DNA of 64,000 bases from Diplosphaera chodatii (lineage: Eukaryota; Chlorophyta; Trebouxiophyceae; Prasiolales; Stichococcaceae), in NCBI GenBank assembly GCA_032358165.1, contig JAALGY010000036.1, positions 1,550,001 through 1,614,000 of the forward strand. The letters are read 5' to 3'. The notes beneath the pieces are model-generated. The model worked only from the letters and a program-made list of their open reading frames with translations, did no database searches and was not told the origin of the DNA. A program made the translations under genes and the position numbers. The stretch's first letter is position 1, and the number at the start of each line of letters is the position of its first letter. Shown piece after piece: positions 10,370 through 22,482 of the stretch.

Positions 10370-13300
10370 TCATTGATAGGGTCCCCAGCCGACTGCGTCA
10401 TCACACGTCAGGTTGGCATTCCGGTCGATGCCAGTGAAGAACTCGAAGGGTTTGTGGTTGCCCATCGCGCTGCAAAGGCAGCACGGGCGCAGTCAGACGG
10501 CGCCTTAGTCACCTGGTGTGTCTGGGCAAACGGGTCTGCAAGAAGAACACACACAGAGCAAGCGGTCAGCAGACGGCCATGCCATACCTGCCACGCTTCA
10601 TCTTCTCCCTAAACTCCTGCGCCGGCAGAAGGCACCAAATGGCGTACAGCATGGATGCACAAGTGGCAGCAATTTCCAGGCAGGAGCCCGGCCACATCCC
10701 ATCAGGCTGGGTGTACACCATGCTGCATCCAGGTGCACCTGCTCGCTCTTTAGCACGTAGTGATGCAGCGCTATTTTGTCCACGGTGGCCGGCTCAAATC
10801 GTGGACCCTCCACCCGCTGAAAGTGCTCGTTCACAGCGTACATGCCAACGCTGTAGTTAAAGTGGTGTGGTCTGCGATGCACATCTGGGACTGTTTATGG
10901 GCAGGTTGCGATCTATGTGGCGCAGCAATCATGGCAAGCACCTCACCTCAAGCGGAGAGTCTGTCAGCGTGTGAAACACGTGAAAGTGCGGCTCAGCTGC
11001 AGCATCAATTCATCATACCCCTGGGTGTCGATGGCATAATCTGTGTTGACGATGCTCTTGATGTGGCTGGCGTGCGCGTTGTCCTGTTGCACCTGGCACC
11101 CGGTGTAGGCCTGCAGTCATGCACCAGCATCACGGCATCGTGCATAGGAAGGCCAGCCTATGTCGCAGATGGGCACGCCTGATGAGCCGGTTCACTCACG
11201 TTGCAGTAGTCTTGCTGTTGCATTCAGGCCATGTGCACGTCGGTGCACTGCTCACGACGGCAGCGCAGCATTCAGCCACCTGCAGGACACCCTGTGTCGG
11301 ACGCTCCTTGTGCCCGGAAGAGCCGAACACCACCCTGCAGCACGCAGCAGACGATCTGCAGAGCGCCATGGACGCAGAGTACATGAACAGGCTGGCTTCC
11401 TAACAGGCCAGTGGTCCAAGAGCAGCAGCAACATGATGGAAGTGCAGGCATGCATCGACTGTCGCCAGTGACCACACCAGTTGACTGCCAGCGCGCCAAA
11501 GTCCTCAAAGGCCATCATGTGTTGCAGCAACGCTGGCACGCTGCCCGGCTCATTCTTTGGGATCAGGAACTGCAAGGGAGTGCAGAATACGTAGGTCGAC
11601 CGCTGGACGAGAAACGTACATGGTACAGCAATCTCGGCCCCGTTGCACTCTAGCTGCAGCCATGCATACTGTATGGTATGCACCTGTATGTGCTGTCAAG
11701 ACTCACAGGGCTTCAGACGTCCTGAACGAGTGTGGCTTGAGAGCCAAGCTAAGACGATCTTTACCTCGTCAGAGTCGATGAAGCCGATGAACTGGTGGCG
11801 GGCCCTGAAGTGGCGCAGGCAGTGGCGGTAGATGTCCTCCTGCGGGAACTTCCTGCATCCAGGACACAGGTCCCGTCACACAGTGGGCTGATTGAAGGTC
11901 TGAGGGACCAACCCTGCAGCATGCAGGCCCGCCCAGTCTCAAGAGCAGCGTGTTGATGCTGTTTTCAGTGCCAACATCGCAATGCTGCTTGCTCTGCAGG
12001 TCCATCTGGGCAACGTGCACAATTGGTGCCTACCTTTCAGCTCCCTTCCCTGTGCCGAAGTCCGGCGGCCACCAGATGTACTGCACCAGCCCTGACGCAA
12101 TGTGGTCCTGCGGTGCAGTCAGTGACGCAATACATTCACAAAGCATGCACAAGCGCCTCCACGAAGCTCAACAACAGTTGCGTGGGGCAAACTTGCGTGG
12201 GGCAAACCATATTGAACAGGCACCAGGTGGCCGAAACCTGCAGCGTCTCGTTCAGCGGCGGGCTGCTGCCGGTGTCATAGATGTACAGGCGGCCTGCTCA
12301 AAGACAGACAGTTAGGCGTCAGCATTGTCAGCAGTGTTTGAGTTTTGCAGCAAGGAATGTCAACGAGATGATGCAGCAGCACCAGTGTTGAATCATCCTA
12401 CAATCGAGGTGCATCCATTGTTGCCAATCACACCGTTCGGTGCAAGCGCGCACCTGCCCCCACCGCCGCGTGATGCGCCACCCACTCCCGGATGTCTGCT
12501 TGCTGGTCCTGCACACCGATGCAGCCTTCGATGAACAGCCTCGGCTGCAACAGCAGTTTGCAGATCGCGTGCTCACTCCTCACTGGGAAGCACAAGCACT
12601 GCTCTCCCTGGCATGTTGATGTGCACCTTGACTGGCAGGCAGATGGCAAAGTAGTCTCGACCGTTTGCCTGCACTGCTGCAGCATCGGCTTCTGTCTCCA
12701 CCGGTGGGCACTGGCACTCTGTGCTCCTCCCTGACGCTGGTGCCGCTGCCATTGCTGATCGGTTGCTGCCACTGGCAGCTTCGTTGCTGGCACTGGCAGC
12801 AGCATCTGCAGTAGCATCAATGGCTGATGTTGCAGCCGCCCCACTGCTTCTCGCTGTGCTGCCCTCATCTGTGATGGTGCTGGCACCGCCGGACAGCAAG
12901 TCCTCGCCACCGCTGCCGTCGACTGAGGGGTCACCATCTTTGCGGGCTGCAACAGTGTCTGCTTCGTTCACGCCAGCAGCGCGCTGAGAGTCCACGCCCT
13001 TTGAGGTGGTGGCGTCAATGCTGCTGGGTTGTCGCCCGGATGACTTGGCCACTGCATCGCCGCGGCCCGCATCACTTGACTGTACTCTGCTGTTGCCGCC
13101 AGTGCCACTACCGCTGCTGCCACCGCCTCCCGCAGCTGCCGCAGCTGGGAACCTGACTGGTCCCACGCTGTGAGGGTCCAGCAGCCCGGTGGCAGCCAGC
13201 GCGCTGATCTGCTGGGGCGTCAGCACTGCCGGACGACCACCGCTAGAACCGCTGAGCCTGTCATGGAGTAGAGGTCCCACTTTCATCAGCTTGCAAACAG

Positions 13301-13570
13301 GCTGGTCTGAAGGACGAATGCAAGTGTCAGAGCACACACAGGTATGATCCGAATGACAATGCTAACCTCCAGACGAAACCAGACAATATGTCAGCCGCAC
13401 TTTTGTATGTAAGCAGGTTTGGAAAGCATGTTACAGCACCTTGAAAGTGTGTCCCCACGCTGACTGAGCGTCACCAGCGTCCCCGCCACCAGCACGCTGG
13501 CAAACAGGATGGAGTGCGCCCTGCACCGGCTGCCAGCTGCGCCGCCATTTGGCTGCGTCCCAAAGCGCAT
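10370..13570 (-). CDS. Glycosyltransferase family 92 protein (copy B)
   Basis: Twelve exons (transcript order): 13570-13435, 13306-12627, 12508-12454, 12293-12238, 12107-12034, 11852-11765, 11569-11478, 11334-11280, 11110-11019, 10871-10739, 10616-10588, 10469-10370; 1590 bases, 529 residues, every phase agrees. A short N-terminus (MRFGTQPNGG) leads to a membrane anchor with SILFASVLVAGTLVTL. The 680-base exon 2 codes a long Ser/Gly/Ala-rich stem, then FAICLPVK. The catalytic core follows: DQQADIREWVAHH, YDTGSSPPLNETLQ, VQYIWWPPDFG, FIGFIDSDE (DxD-type), FGSSGHKERPTQGVLQ, SHIKSIVNTDYA, YAVNEHFQRVEGP, LHHYVLKSEQ, EFREKMKRGS-AMGNHKPFEFF. Predicted type II Golgi glycosyltransferase, substrate unknown. 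The stem is far longer than in the other three copies. Exon 1 to 2 splice is the least certain junction. Confidence 0.92.
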
Positions 13571-14556
13571 AATGTGCTGCCCGCCAGCTGATGACTGCAG
13601 CCGAGCTGCCTTGGCGGTAAGGGTTCAGTGACCACGCAGTGTCGTCTAGCACGTGTGATCAAGAATCCCTGCCACAGAACCTGTCTGCCACATGGGCCAT
13701 AATTCGCAGGATGCGGCGCCACAATACACAAACTGAAGCGGGAGCTGCAGCTGGATGGTTCGCTTGAGTGTTGTTGCACACGACAGTGTCAATGACTCGT
13801 CGAAGAAGTGGCTGAGCACTCGAGCTCCGGCATCATGATGCCTCCTGCCTGCATCCGTTTTCTGGTTTTGCCGTCGGTGTCTACTCAGGCACTGCAACTA
13901 CCGGCTGCCAAACCCAAGCAATGATGAAACGGTTGACAGCCAGGTTGGACGAGGCTTGCAGAGCTAGCAGCGCAATTGGACCAGCCTCATCCTGCAGTGC
14001 CTCGACCGTACCGCTTCAGAACCCTGCCAGCCTGGGACGGCTGACGAGGGTGCAACTGACATGCGGCGGATATACTGGCGGCCACCTACCGATCAACGGG
14101 CTGGAGGCCAGGGATTGCTCTGAACCGTTGTGTGTAATGCTGTTGCAACCTGATTATGGCTTTCGACATGTGTGCTTCGCAGGATTCATCTTGTGCGTCG
14201 ATCAGGATTGCAACTGCTGACGATGTTCAGAGGCAAACACATAGCTGTTGACGCTGACTTGCTAGAAGTCATCAAGCAAAGATGCGCGCAGACAGGATGG
14301 CAGCACAGGCCAAGCCGCCCCCTTCTCTTCACTTGTGGTGATAGTGTTCTCTGATCCTATCAGTTGCTGCCCTTCCCATAGCTCTCGACATCATTACTGC
14401 ACCCTGCAGCTGGGACATGTCCTTGTGAGTGTTGTGCCCCTGCATGCACACTCTCAGGCATGCATGCCACACATGGCGGGTCTCTATTGCTTGCTAAATG
14501 AACTAAACGTCCGCACAAGTCATGAGAAACATTCAACACGTGTTCACCTTGCATCC
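13571..14556 (-). other. Spacer between GT92 copies B and C
   Basis: Head-to-tail spacer on -, expected to hold the promoter of copy B and the 3' UTR of copy C. Several open frames exist but none shows recognisable content, and I see no obvious repeat or poly(A) signal. Confidence 0.4.
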
Positions 14557-17500
14557 TCAGGTGTAAGGCCCAAGCTGCAGTGCGTCAGTGCACGTCTCTG
14601 TGGCAGCAGCATCAATGCCCTGGAAGAAGGCCATGTTCTTCTTGTCGCCCATGCCATCACCCCGGTTCATCTTGGCTTCGTACTCCTGCATAGCACACTT
14701 GTACTGTGCGCTGTGCTTAGTCGGGAAACCTATCAGAGCTGTCTGGAAAACACGAAGTGTGACAATGCTGAGCTTGCTCAATCGTGGCATGTTGATGCGG
14801 GAGGAATGCGCACAGACACAAACTGATACCTCCAGGCTCTTCAGCACATAGTGGTGCAGCGCGACCTTGTCAATGGTTTTCACGGCGTGCCGGGGGCCGT
14901 TGACCCTCTGGAAGTGCTCATCGACTGCATACGCGCCGGCGGCATAGGTGAACGTGTGTGGGCTGCACCGCAAAGGTAGTCGAACACATTCATGATCTGA
15001 AACATCTATCGTGTTTTAGGTGCTTCTAGCATGTGTACTTGCGCCTTGCATCACATACACGTCCTTGCAGGTTGCAGGCGGTGGCCCGATCATGCACAGT
15101 GCAGCATGAGGTTCCCTCACTCTTTATGGGGAGCAATTGCAAGGTCGGTGTTGACGATGACCTTGACGTGATGGCTATTGCTGTCATTTCGCGGCAGGCA
15201 CCTATTGTAAGCCTGCAGTCATAACAGCATGCCCTCCGGAACAGGCCAGTGAAGTTGGCATGCAGCCACGACTGCATCATTGCCAGCAGCATCATGCAGA
15301 TGCTTGTGCGGTGCAGCAGAGAAATGACCTGCAACACTCCGCTGTCTGGTCGCTTCACATGTCCTGACGAACCGAACACAACCCTACACAGCACATGCAA
15401 GGTATGGGTCAGAGTGAAGTGATTCGCAGCCTTGCTGGTGGTTCACAGCAGGCAGATCTGACAGCTCGGACCAGCAGCATGGTCTATGGCAGCAGTATGT
15501 ACGAAGCACCACCATATAAATGGCAGCGCACCAGTTCACAGTAAGGCCGCCAATGGGCTCAAAAGCCTGCTTCAGCCACCAGTTGCTCAGCACTGAGTGT
15601 GAAGGGTGACAGACAAAGGACCACTCGTTCCCCTGTCGTTCTGAGCAGCGATGTCACAAAGCAAGGACAGCAGAGTGTACCATGACGACATCAGCTGTAG
15701 CTGGTGACTGCTTGAGGATGACTGCACCTGCATGCTCTGCAGCAGCGCCGGCATGCTGGACGTCCCGTTCTTCAGCACCAGAAACTGTGATGTAGATAGC
15801 AGCAATGAAGAGCCATGTTGTCGAAAGTAGCTGACACAGGTCAGATGGGTGTGCCCCTCACCGCCGTACCTCATCTGCATCAATGAAACCTGCAGCTCGT
15901 TCAGAGCCACACATGTCAGCGGCTGTCACTGTGCTGATACATACCCTGACGACTGTGCAAGCGGCAGCAATTCAGAACCAGTATGCTCAAGGCATAACAG
16001 ACACAATGGGATGCGCTGCTGCTTTGCAAGAGTCAGCATACCGAGAAATTGGTGGCTGTTGCGATGCTGGTCGAGGCATGCCTTGTACACATTCAGCTGC
16101 AATTGGCCCCTGCATGTCGGTGTGGAGATGAGGTATATGCTGCCAGTGCTTGCTTGTAGCATACACATACAGCACAGCAGCCAAGGGGCACAGCAGGGCA
16201 CCAGCCAGTGCCGACAACACTGCAGAAACAGGAAAGTGGTAGATGCAGGGTTATAACCCGCGACAGTGCTAGTGAAAGGAAGCTAGATAGACTCACTGCA
16301 GGTGTGTGTTGTCCCACCAGGCATATTCGACTACTCCCGCCTCCACAAAATCCTGCAGCCAGGGCGTGTGGATCATCCATGCATAGATGCTATGCCTAAC
16401 AGGAGCACCGGCGTTGATGTCTATTTGTGTGTTTGAACCATATTGGCGAGGAATACAGCAGGCTCTCATCAGCATATTGGCCCATGTCCCTCGCAAGATG
16501 TGGTTTAATTCCCAAGCTTTGCTGAGAATTGAGTCCACAGACAGCAGAGGCACATGGGCCGCTGACTTGTGCAGCAGTCACACGGTGCGATGAGTCACAT
16601 GCTGAGCCGGAACTGGCTGCGTGTGATGACAAGCTTTGCCAGATGCATGCAGACACTATTGCACGTCCTCAGCTCAGCTACCAAGTTGGTTGATTGTCAA
16701 ATCATATCCCTTGGTGTACCTGGATCGTAGAGTACAATGGCGGCCCGCTTGCGGTGTCGTACACGTAGAACTTGCCTGCAAGGCAGTGAGATGTGGGTGG
16801 CTGCCCCAAGTACGGCTGCCGTAGTAGTACTGACAACACTGCGCACGCCATGATCTCAGTGTTTGCACCGTCCAGTGGTTACCACTGTAGATGCGGAAGC
16901 TCATGGCTGCACTATACCAGTGCGACGGGCAGTGCAGACAGGCGGTGTCATTCAGACCAGTAGCTGATGGGTGCAGTGGTGGCAGGTGCCAGGCTATAAG
17001 GTTATACGACTGCCCACCTACGCCAACCGTCTGGTGGTGTGCGATCCATTCCCGGATGTCCTGGTGCTGGTTCTGCAGCTGCAGATAGCCCGCAGATCGA
17101 ACAACAGGTGCTTTGTGACATTTGTAAGGCGGCAGGAACTAGCCTCGCCATCGAATGGCCAGCCATATGCTCATGCAGCCTAGCAGCATGGCGAGAAACG
17201 AGCAGGACATGCATGCCTTGATGGCGAGGCAGAGCGCCAGGTACTGGTCCCCAAACGCGTCTACTGCTGCAGCGGAGCTGCTTCTGCGTGGCGCAGCAGC
17301 AATGCCAGGAACAGACAAGTTGCTTGGCGTGCTGGCCGTTCCGCCAGCATGCCTTCCCAAAATGCTGTTGACGCTGTCAGCATGGCCCGCAGGAGTGCTG
17401 GGTGCTGCTAGGGTGGTGTTTGTCACCCTATGTGGGAGGCTGCTGACCGCCAGCAGCTGCTCAGGGCTGCGTGCAACAACCACTGCCCGCAGTCAGTTGC

Positions 17501-17895
17501 ATGTGGATGCCTGGACAAGCAAAGTCAGCATGCGTAGGTAGCGCTTGCTGCATCTTTTTGATCGGCCTGCATGGCTTTTGGTCTAGATGGATAACATGTC
17601 TACAGATCCACTGATCAATTCAACGCGGCAGAATGGCTATGCGTCTACATATGTGTGGTTGGACCCGCTCGAACAATCCACACAAATGCATGCAGGTCGC
17701 CGCCCTGGCGCTTTTCGATGCTGTTGTTCGCCTTGATCACCAGCATGTTCATATAGAAGGACGTGACACACACCTGAGGGCGACGAGGCCCGCCGAGATG
17801 GATGCGCCCACGACCCAGGCAGGCGTGCAGGCGGCCAGCAGCGCGACGCAGCCGAGGCAGCACAGCAGCAGCCCGAGGCGGCAGTGGCTGCTCAT
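14557..17895 (-). CDS. Glycosyltransferase family 92 protein (copy C)
   Basis: Thirteen exons: 17895-17774, 17466-17217, 17072-17018, 16775-16720, 16352-16297, 16109-16042, 15889-15870, 15784-15728, 15566-15532, 15383-15329, 15212-15121, 14962-14830, 14685-14557; 1128 bases, 375 residues, phases agree. N-terminus MSSHCRLGLLLCCLGCVALL is a signal-anchor; an in-frame ATG at 17955 is the alternative start. Core motifs: YLALCLAIK, NQHQDIREWIAHH, KFYVYDTASGPPL, VEYAWWDN, HQFLGFIDADE (DxD-type), FLVLKNGTSSMPALLQ, FEPIGGLTVNW, FGSSGHVKRPDSGVLQ, VKVIVNTDLA, YAVDEHFQRVNGP, LHHYVLKSLE, EYEAKMNRGDGMG. The intron after AIK (donor at 17216) reads AAG|GCATGC where paralogues have GT, so it is a GC-AG intron. 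Exon count is the highest together with copy D, including a 20-base exon coding GFIDADE. Confidence 0.92.
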
Positions 17896-18952
17896 ATTGC
17901 CACTGCATCCACTGGCGCATCCGCTGATCTGACGAGCACCTACTATCGCTGGCATCATGCAGCTGTGTTGCAGGCTGTGTGCGCCTCGTTGAGCTGAGCA
18001 ACTGATCGGTTTGTGGCTGCGGGCTGCTGCGTGCGTGCGCCTGTGCGAGTCTCACTGGCACTTGGGAGAAGTGCCTCGGCTTACCTGGTGTCTCAGCTGT
18101 GTGTCAACACACTGCTGTCATATCTCATGCAGCTTCAACAGTCTTGATTCTGCCTGATGGAGGGACAGCACACCTGGTGCTGTTGCGTGCCCTCGATGGC
18201 TGCATCGCTCACACAGTCACCAATGCTGCAGCATGCTGCTAGTCTTGTGCTGCGAAGTGCATCGTCTGCACTTCAATAGCCCTCGAAGTAATGTACAGAA
18301 TCAGATACATGAAACAGCAACACCCACGAGGCATGCTCTGCTATATATCATGCCTACCTACGCCAGATGCAGATGCAGTAGATGTGGTCTACTGCCTCCG
18401 ACGGAGGTGCCCGCGGGTTATTGGACAGGTGGACAGTCATGAAATCTGGATTCCAGATTAGCTGTCTGGCCTTGTAAACACCAAATCCAGATGACAGCAT
18501 GCGATGCGAGACGATATCTAATAATTCTACAGTCCATGCATCCACAAAGATTTCACATCTTCCACTGCGCCGCTGGAACAGAGCACATTGCTTCTGACCG
18601 CCACATCAAATGATTCCTGTCATGCATGCGTGGTCACTGGCTTCACATACATCCAATATCAAATTGTGCATCACGACCGCTTCCAGCATGTTGCTGCCGT
18701 CACAGTGCGAACCGTCAGGAGATCAAGCGCTCTCACATCGCCGACAATATCTGCGGCGTGTTCACGAATTAGCTGATGAACAACCTCATATGCAGTTCTT
18801 TATCCCGGGATGCTGACTGCTGCCGGACAAGAGAGACTACGGCCCACATGCTGACCACTTTCAGCAAGCGCCAGCCGGGCTGGTGCTGGCAACTTCGCCG
18901 TGCTGCTGTTCTGGCGGCGTCATCACAGCCTCGCCGCCCGCTGCTGCCGACG
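17896..18952 (-). other. Spacer between GT92 copies C and D
   Basis: Head-to-tail spacer of about 1.06 kb on -, likely holding the copy C promoter and the copy D 3' UTR. Composition is less GC-rich than coding exons. No coding content, repeat or clear poly(A) signal could be supported. Confidence 0.4.
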
Positions 18953-21900
18953 TCAGTGGTAAGGTCCGTACTTCAGGGCGTCCTTGCAGGTGTAGATGGC
19001 GGCCGAGTCGATGGCCGTGAAGAAGGAGAAGGGCTTGTGGTTGCCCATCGCGCTGCAGGAGGCACAACCGCCATCATGGACCGCACAACTTCTGGAGGAC
19101 ACCGGTGCCGCCAGGAATGACATGCATGGGGCAGCACAGCAAGCATGCAAGATGGCGCGGGCACGCTGTTGAGAAATGTGCTCCTCGCACCTGCCACGCT
19201 TCATCTTCTCCCTGTACTCCTGCAGCAACAGTCCACACACAAGGAGTTTTCAGCAGTTAGAGGAATGGCGGCTTGTTGGTGCTGTCTAACATGGCGCGAC
19301 GGCAAGCAATGGCCGCTGAGCAGCCGCAGGCCATGACACGTAACATCGACGAAACGAATACAGGCGGGCCTCACCGCCTCGCTCTTCAGAACGTAGTGGT
19401 GCAGCGAAATCTTGTCGATCGACACGTTGCCTGCGATCGGGCCCTCCACGATCTGAAAGTGCTCGTTCACCGCGTGGTACGGCGGCTTGTACAGCCAGTG
19501 GTGCGGCCTGCAAGGAGATGTAGAGACATGACATGAAGAAGCGGCACTTCACGCCCAAAGCTGCCTGGGCTATGTGCCCATATCGCTCAGGCCGAGCAAT
19601 GTCCGCACACTATGGACATCAACGTTCTGTGAGTACAGTGCAGCATGTGTCAGCTGCACACAGAGCAGCCGGTGGCAGCCTATACCATTGCAATGCCAAG
19701 GCAGCGCACAAGCAAAGCACTAGGGCACGGTGGTGACCTACCCATCCACACGGTCATAGTGCTCCGTGTTGACGATGCTCTTCACGTGCACGCTGTGCTG
19801 GTTCTGCTTCGACAGGCACTTCGTGTACGACTGCAGCAGCACACCGGAGCTCAGCACCTGCATGCTGACCTGGGAAAGCATGTGTGACGAGGCATGCCCT
19901 GCTGCATCTGTCTGTCATGGTGCATCAGCCATAGGCAGCCAGCAGCATGTGAGACGTGCGGTGGCACTCAGCGCCGTGAGCGTGAACTCACCTGCAGTAC
20001 ACCCTTTGCCTGCCGCTGTTTGTGACCCGACGACCCAAAAAAGCGCCTGCAAGCGGATGGCAATGTGCTCGAGCTACAACCGTGGCTGGGGCAAAGGTGA
20101 TGATGCATATCTGCCATTGCAATGCCTGCATTGTTGAGGCAACTGTCAAGCAGAAGTTGGCGCAAGTGGGCCGGTCCACATGTTGCAGGACTGTGCTCAC
20201 CAGTTCACGACCAGGGCGCCAATGGGCTCGAACGCCATCATGTGCTGCAGTAGCGCCGGCACGCTGGGCGTCCCACCCCGCAGCACGATGAACTGCAGCA
20301 GCACTCGGCAGCAGCCATCAGCACTGCACTTCCAGCAGGCCGATCAATGTCCAATGCGTGAATCACGACAACCTGAAGCCGAGTATCAGCTGAACACATG
20401 GTGTTTGACAAGTGGCAGCTGGCACTCACCTCATCGCTGTCGATGAACCCTGCGCCATCAGCACGCTGGTCTTAGCCATCTCATGTTGATCAGTGCAAGA
20501 TGGCAACTCTACACACTGCGCTTCGTGCTGCCGCAGGCTGCTCGCGAGGTCGTCGTGTGTACAGTTTGAGGGCGTGAAGTTTTCATCCTGTTTTGCCCAC
20601 CTATGAACTGGTGCCGGGACCCGAACTGCTCCATGCAGTCTGTGTAGATGACGTTTTGCGGGAACTTCCTGCGCATGCAGGCAGCACCGCTTCAGCACCT
20701 GCCCCTCTGCGCTGCCAAGCTTCAGTGCACAGCCAGCTACTGCATGTGCCACGACGCCGGACTCGTGGATTGGCTGGGGACACGATTTGCAGAATGTGCA
20801 TTCTGCAGGTTCGGGAGGACGCAATATGCGGTGCCTGCACCTGGCCGTCTGGCTGCCAAAGTCGCCGGAGCCCCACCAAATGTACTCCACCAGCTGCGAG
20901 TCGATGTGATCCTGCAGGGCAGCCGAGTGAGTTCTTGATGGCGGTGTGATGCCAATCGTTGGCGCCTGAAGCCTGATGACGCTGCGTGCGAAAGCGCGTG
21001 GAACTGTGGCTGTGGCTGTGGCTGTGGCAGCGACACAACCAGCAGCTGCAACACACTGCACATGCCGACATCCAAACACTTACTCGGATTGTCTCATTGA
21101 GTGGCGGAGAGCTGCCCGTATCGTACAGATAGATCTTGCCTGCAATGCGAGAACATGCGTTCAATATGCATTGCCTCCGGCAATGTTTGAAGGCGTGTAC
21201 ATGCGCTTGCTAGGGGCCAGTGAGACCTGATGGCAAGCAGGAGCTGCCGCAAGCAGGCAGATCTGCAGAGCTTCGCATGCCGCTGCATGATGGATGGACT
21301 GTGCCTGCTTTGGGTGCCAAGTCCACCATGTTGCCGCAACATCGACAATGTCATAGCAGGGTGCAAAGTGAAGCACCTGCTCCCACGAACTTGTGGTGCG
21401 CCACCCACTCCCGGATGTCCTTGTGCTGGTCCTGCAGACAGTGCGCAGGTGTTCGACCTAGCAGGACATCCCAAAACCCATATGCTGCAGTCCAACTGCT
21501 GGCCGCTGTTCATGCTCACCAACGTAGAGATCGCACAGACTATTGCAGCCATGGCTGTGAGCATGGAGACTTCGATACGAAGGCACAGCTGAGCAGGGGG
21601 CACGGTCGGAGAGTATGCACTTGGGGATGCCAAGCAGTTGCCATTGAGGGTATGCGGATGCCAGGGCCGAGTCATGGGAAATGATGCAAGAGGTAGGCTG
21701 TCATGAGCAGCTGTCGGCCCCACTACGTGTCCACACTGGCACAGCTTGAACAGCTGCCAACGCCCGGGGAAGCACCTTTATGGCGATGCACAGCGCAAAG
21801 TACTGCGAGCCGTACTTCTTGACCGCCGCCGCCACCGCGGCCGACCCGGCGCGCGCCCACCACTCGCACTTTGCACACTTTCGGCACTTGCTGCAAGGCA

Positions 21901-22482
21901 GCGCGGCCTTCGCCCTAGCCGCCAGGCTGCCCACTGCGCTGTCGCGCGCGCCCGCGGGCGCCGCCGCCGGCGCCAGGTGCAGCAGCGTCGGCGGCGCTTG
22001 CCTGCAGCACGCCACGCTGACACTGTGCCACAGTCAGCAGCCAGCGCTGCATGTGATTGCCCAGGCGGAGCAGCCTCGCAGCTGGTGAGCACTACACCAT
22101 TTTGTGCACAAGGCTACCAGGGGCGAGTGGCAGCAGCGGCTAGGACTGTAGCAAGTTAGGCCGTCGGCCTGTTCAAGTCGCGACCACACCGCTGGCCTGT
22201 CTGCTCCTTGTCGCCTGAGAAAATATTGTGTATCAAAGCTCACCGGGATGCGCCCAGCCACAACGGCCCGACCAGCAGCAGCGCCAGCGACGCCGCCAGC
22301 AGCACCGCGGCGAACAGCGAGTGGGGCAGCTTCACCGAGCTCCCGCCCAGGCGGTCCGGCAGCCGCACGGTGCTGCTGCCGCCGAGGCTCTCGCGCAGCG
22401 CCTGCACCGGGCTCCTCGGGGAATCCGACACAGGGCCGTTGGCTGCCGGGCCGCTGGCTGCCGCCGCGACATTGTGCCGCAT
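18953..22482 (-). CDS. Glycosyltransferase family 92 protein (copy D)
   Basis: Thirteen exons: 22482-22244, 22001-21776, 21431-21377, 21139-21084, 20911-20841, 20668-20601, 20449-20430, 20292-20201, 20046-19992, 19830-19742, 19507-19375, 19219-19191, 19052-18953; 1233 bases, 410 residues, all phases agree. The N-terminal cytoplasmic tail (MRHNVAAAASG...) is followed by the anchor LFAAVLLAASLALLLVGPLW. The core reads SQYFALCIAIK, DQHKDIREWVAHH, KIYLYDTGSSPPLNETIR, VEYIWWGSGDFG, HQFIGFIDSDE (DxD-type), SVPALLQHMMAFEPIGALV, FGSSGHKQRQAKGVLQ, HVKSIVNTEHYD, HAVNEHFQIVEGP, LHHYVLKSEA, EYREKMKRGS-AMGNHKPFSFF. Exon sizes 55, 56, 92, 133, 29 and 100 match copy B, so B and D share the most exon borders. 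Membrane-bound Golgi glycosyltransferase of unknown specificity. Confidence 0.93.
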
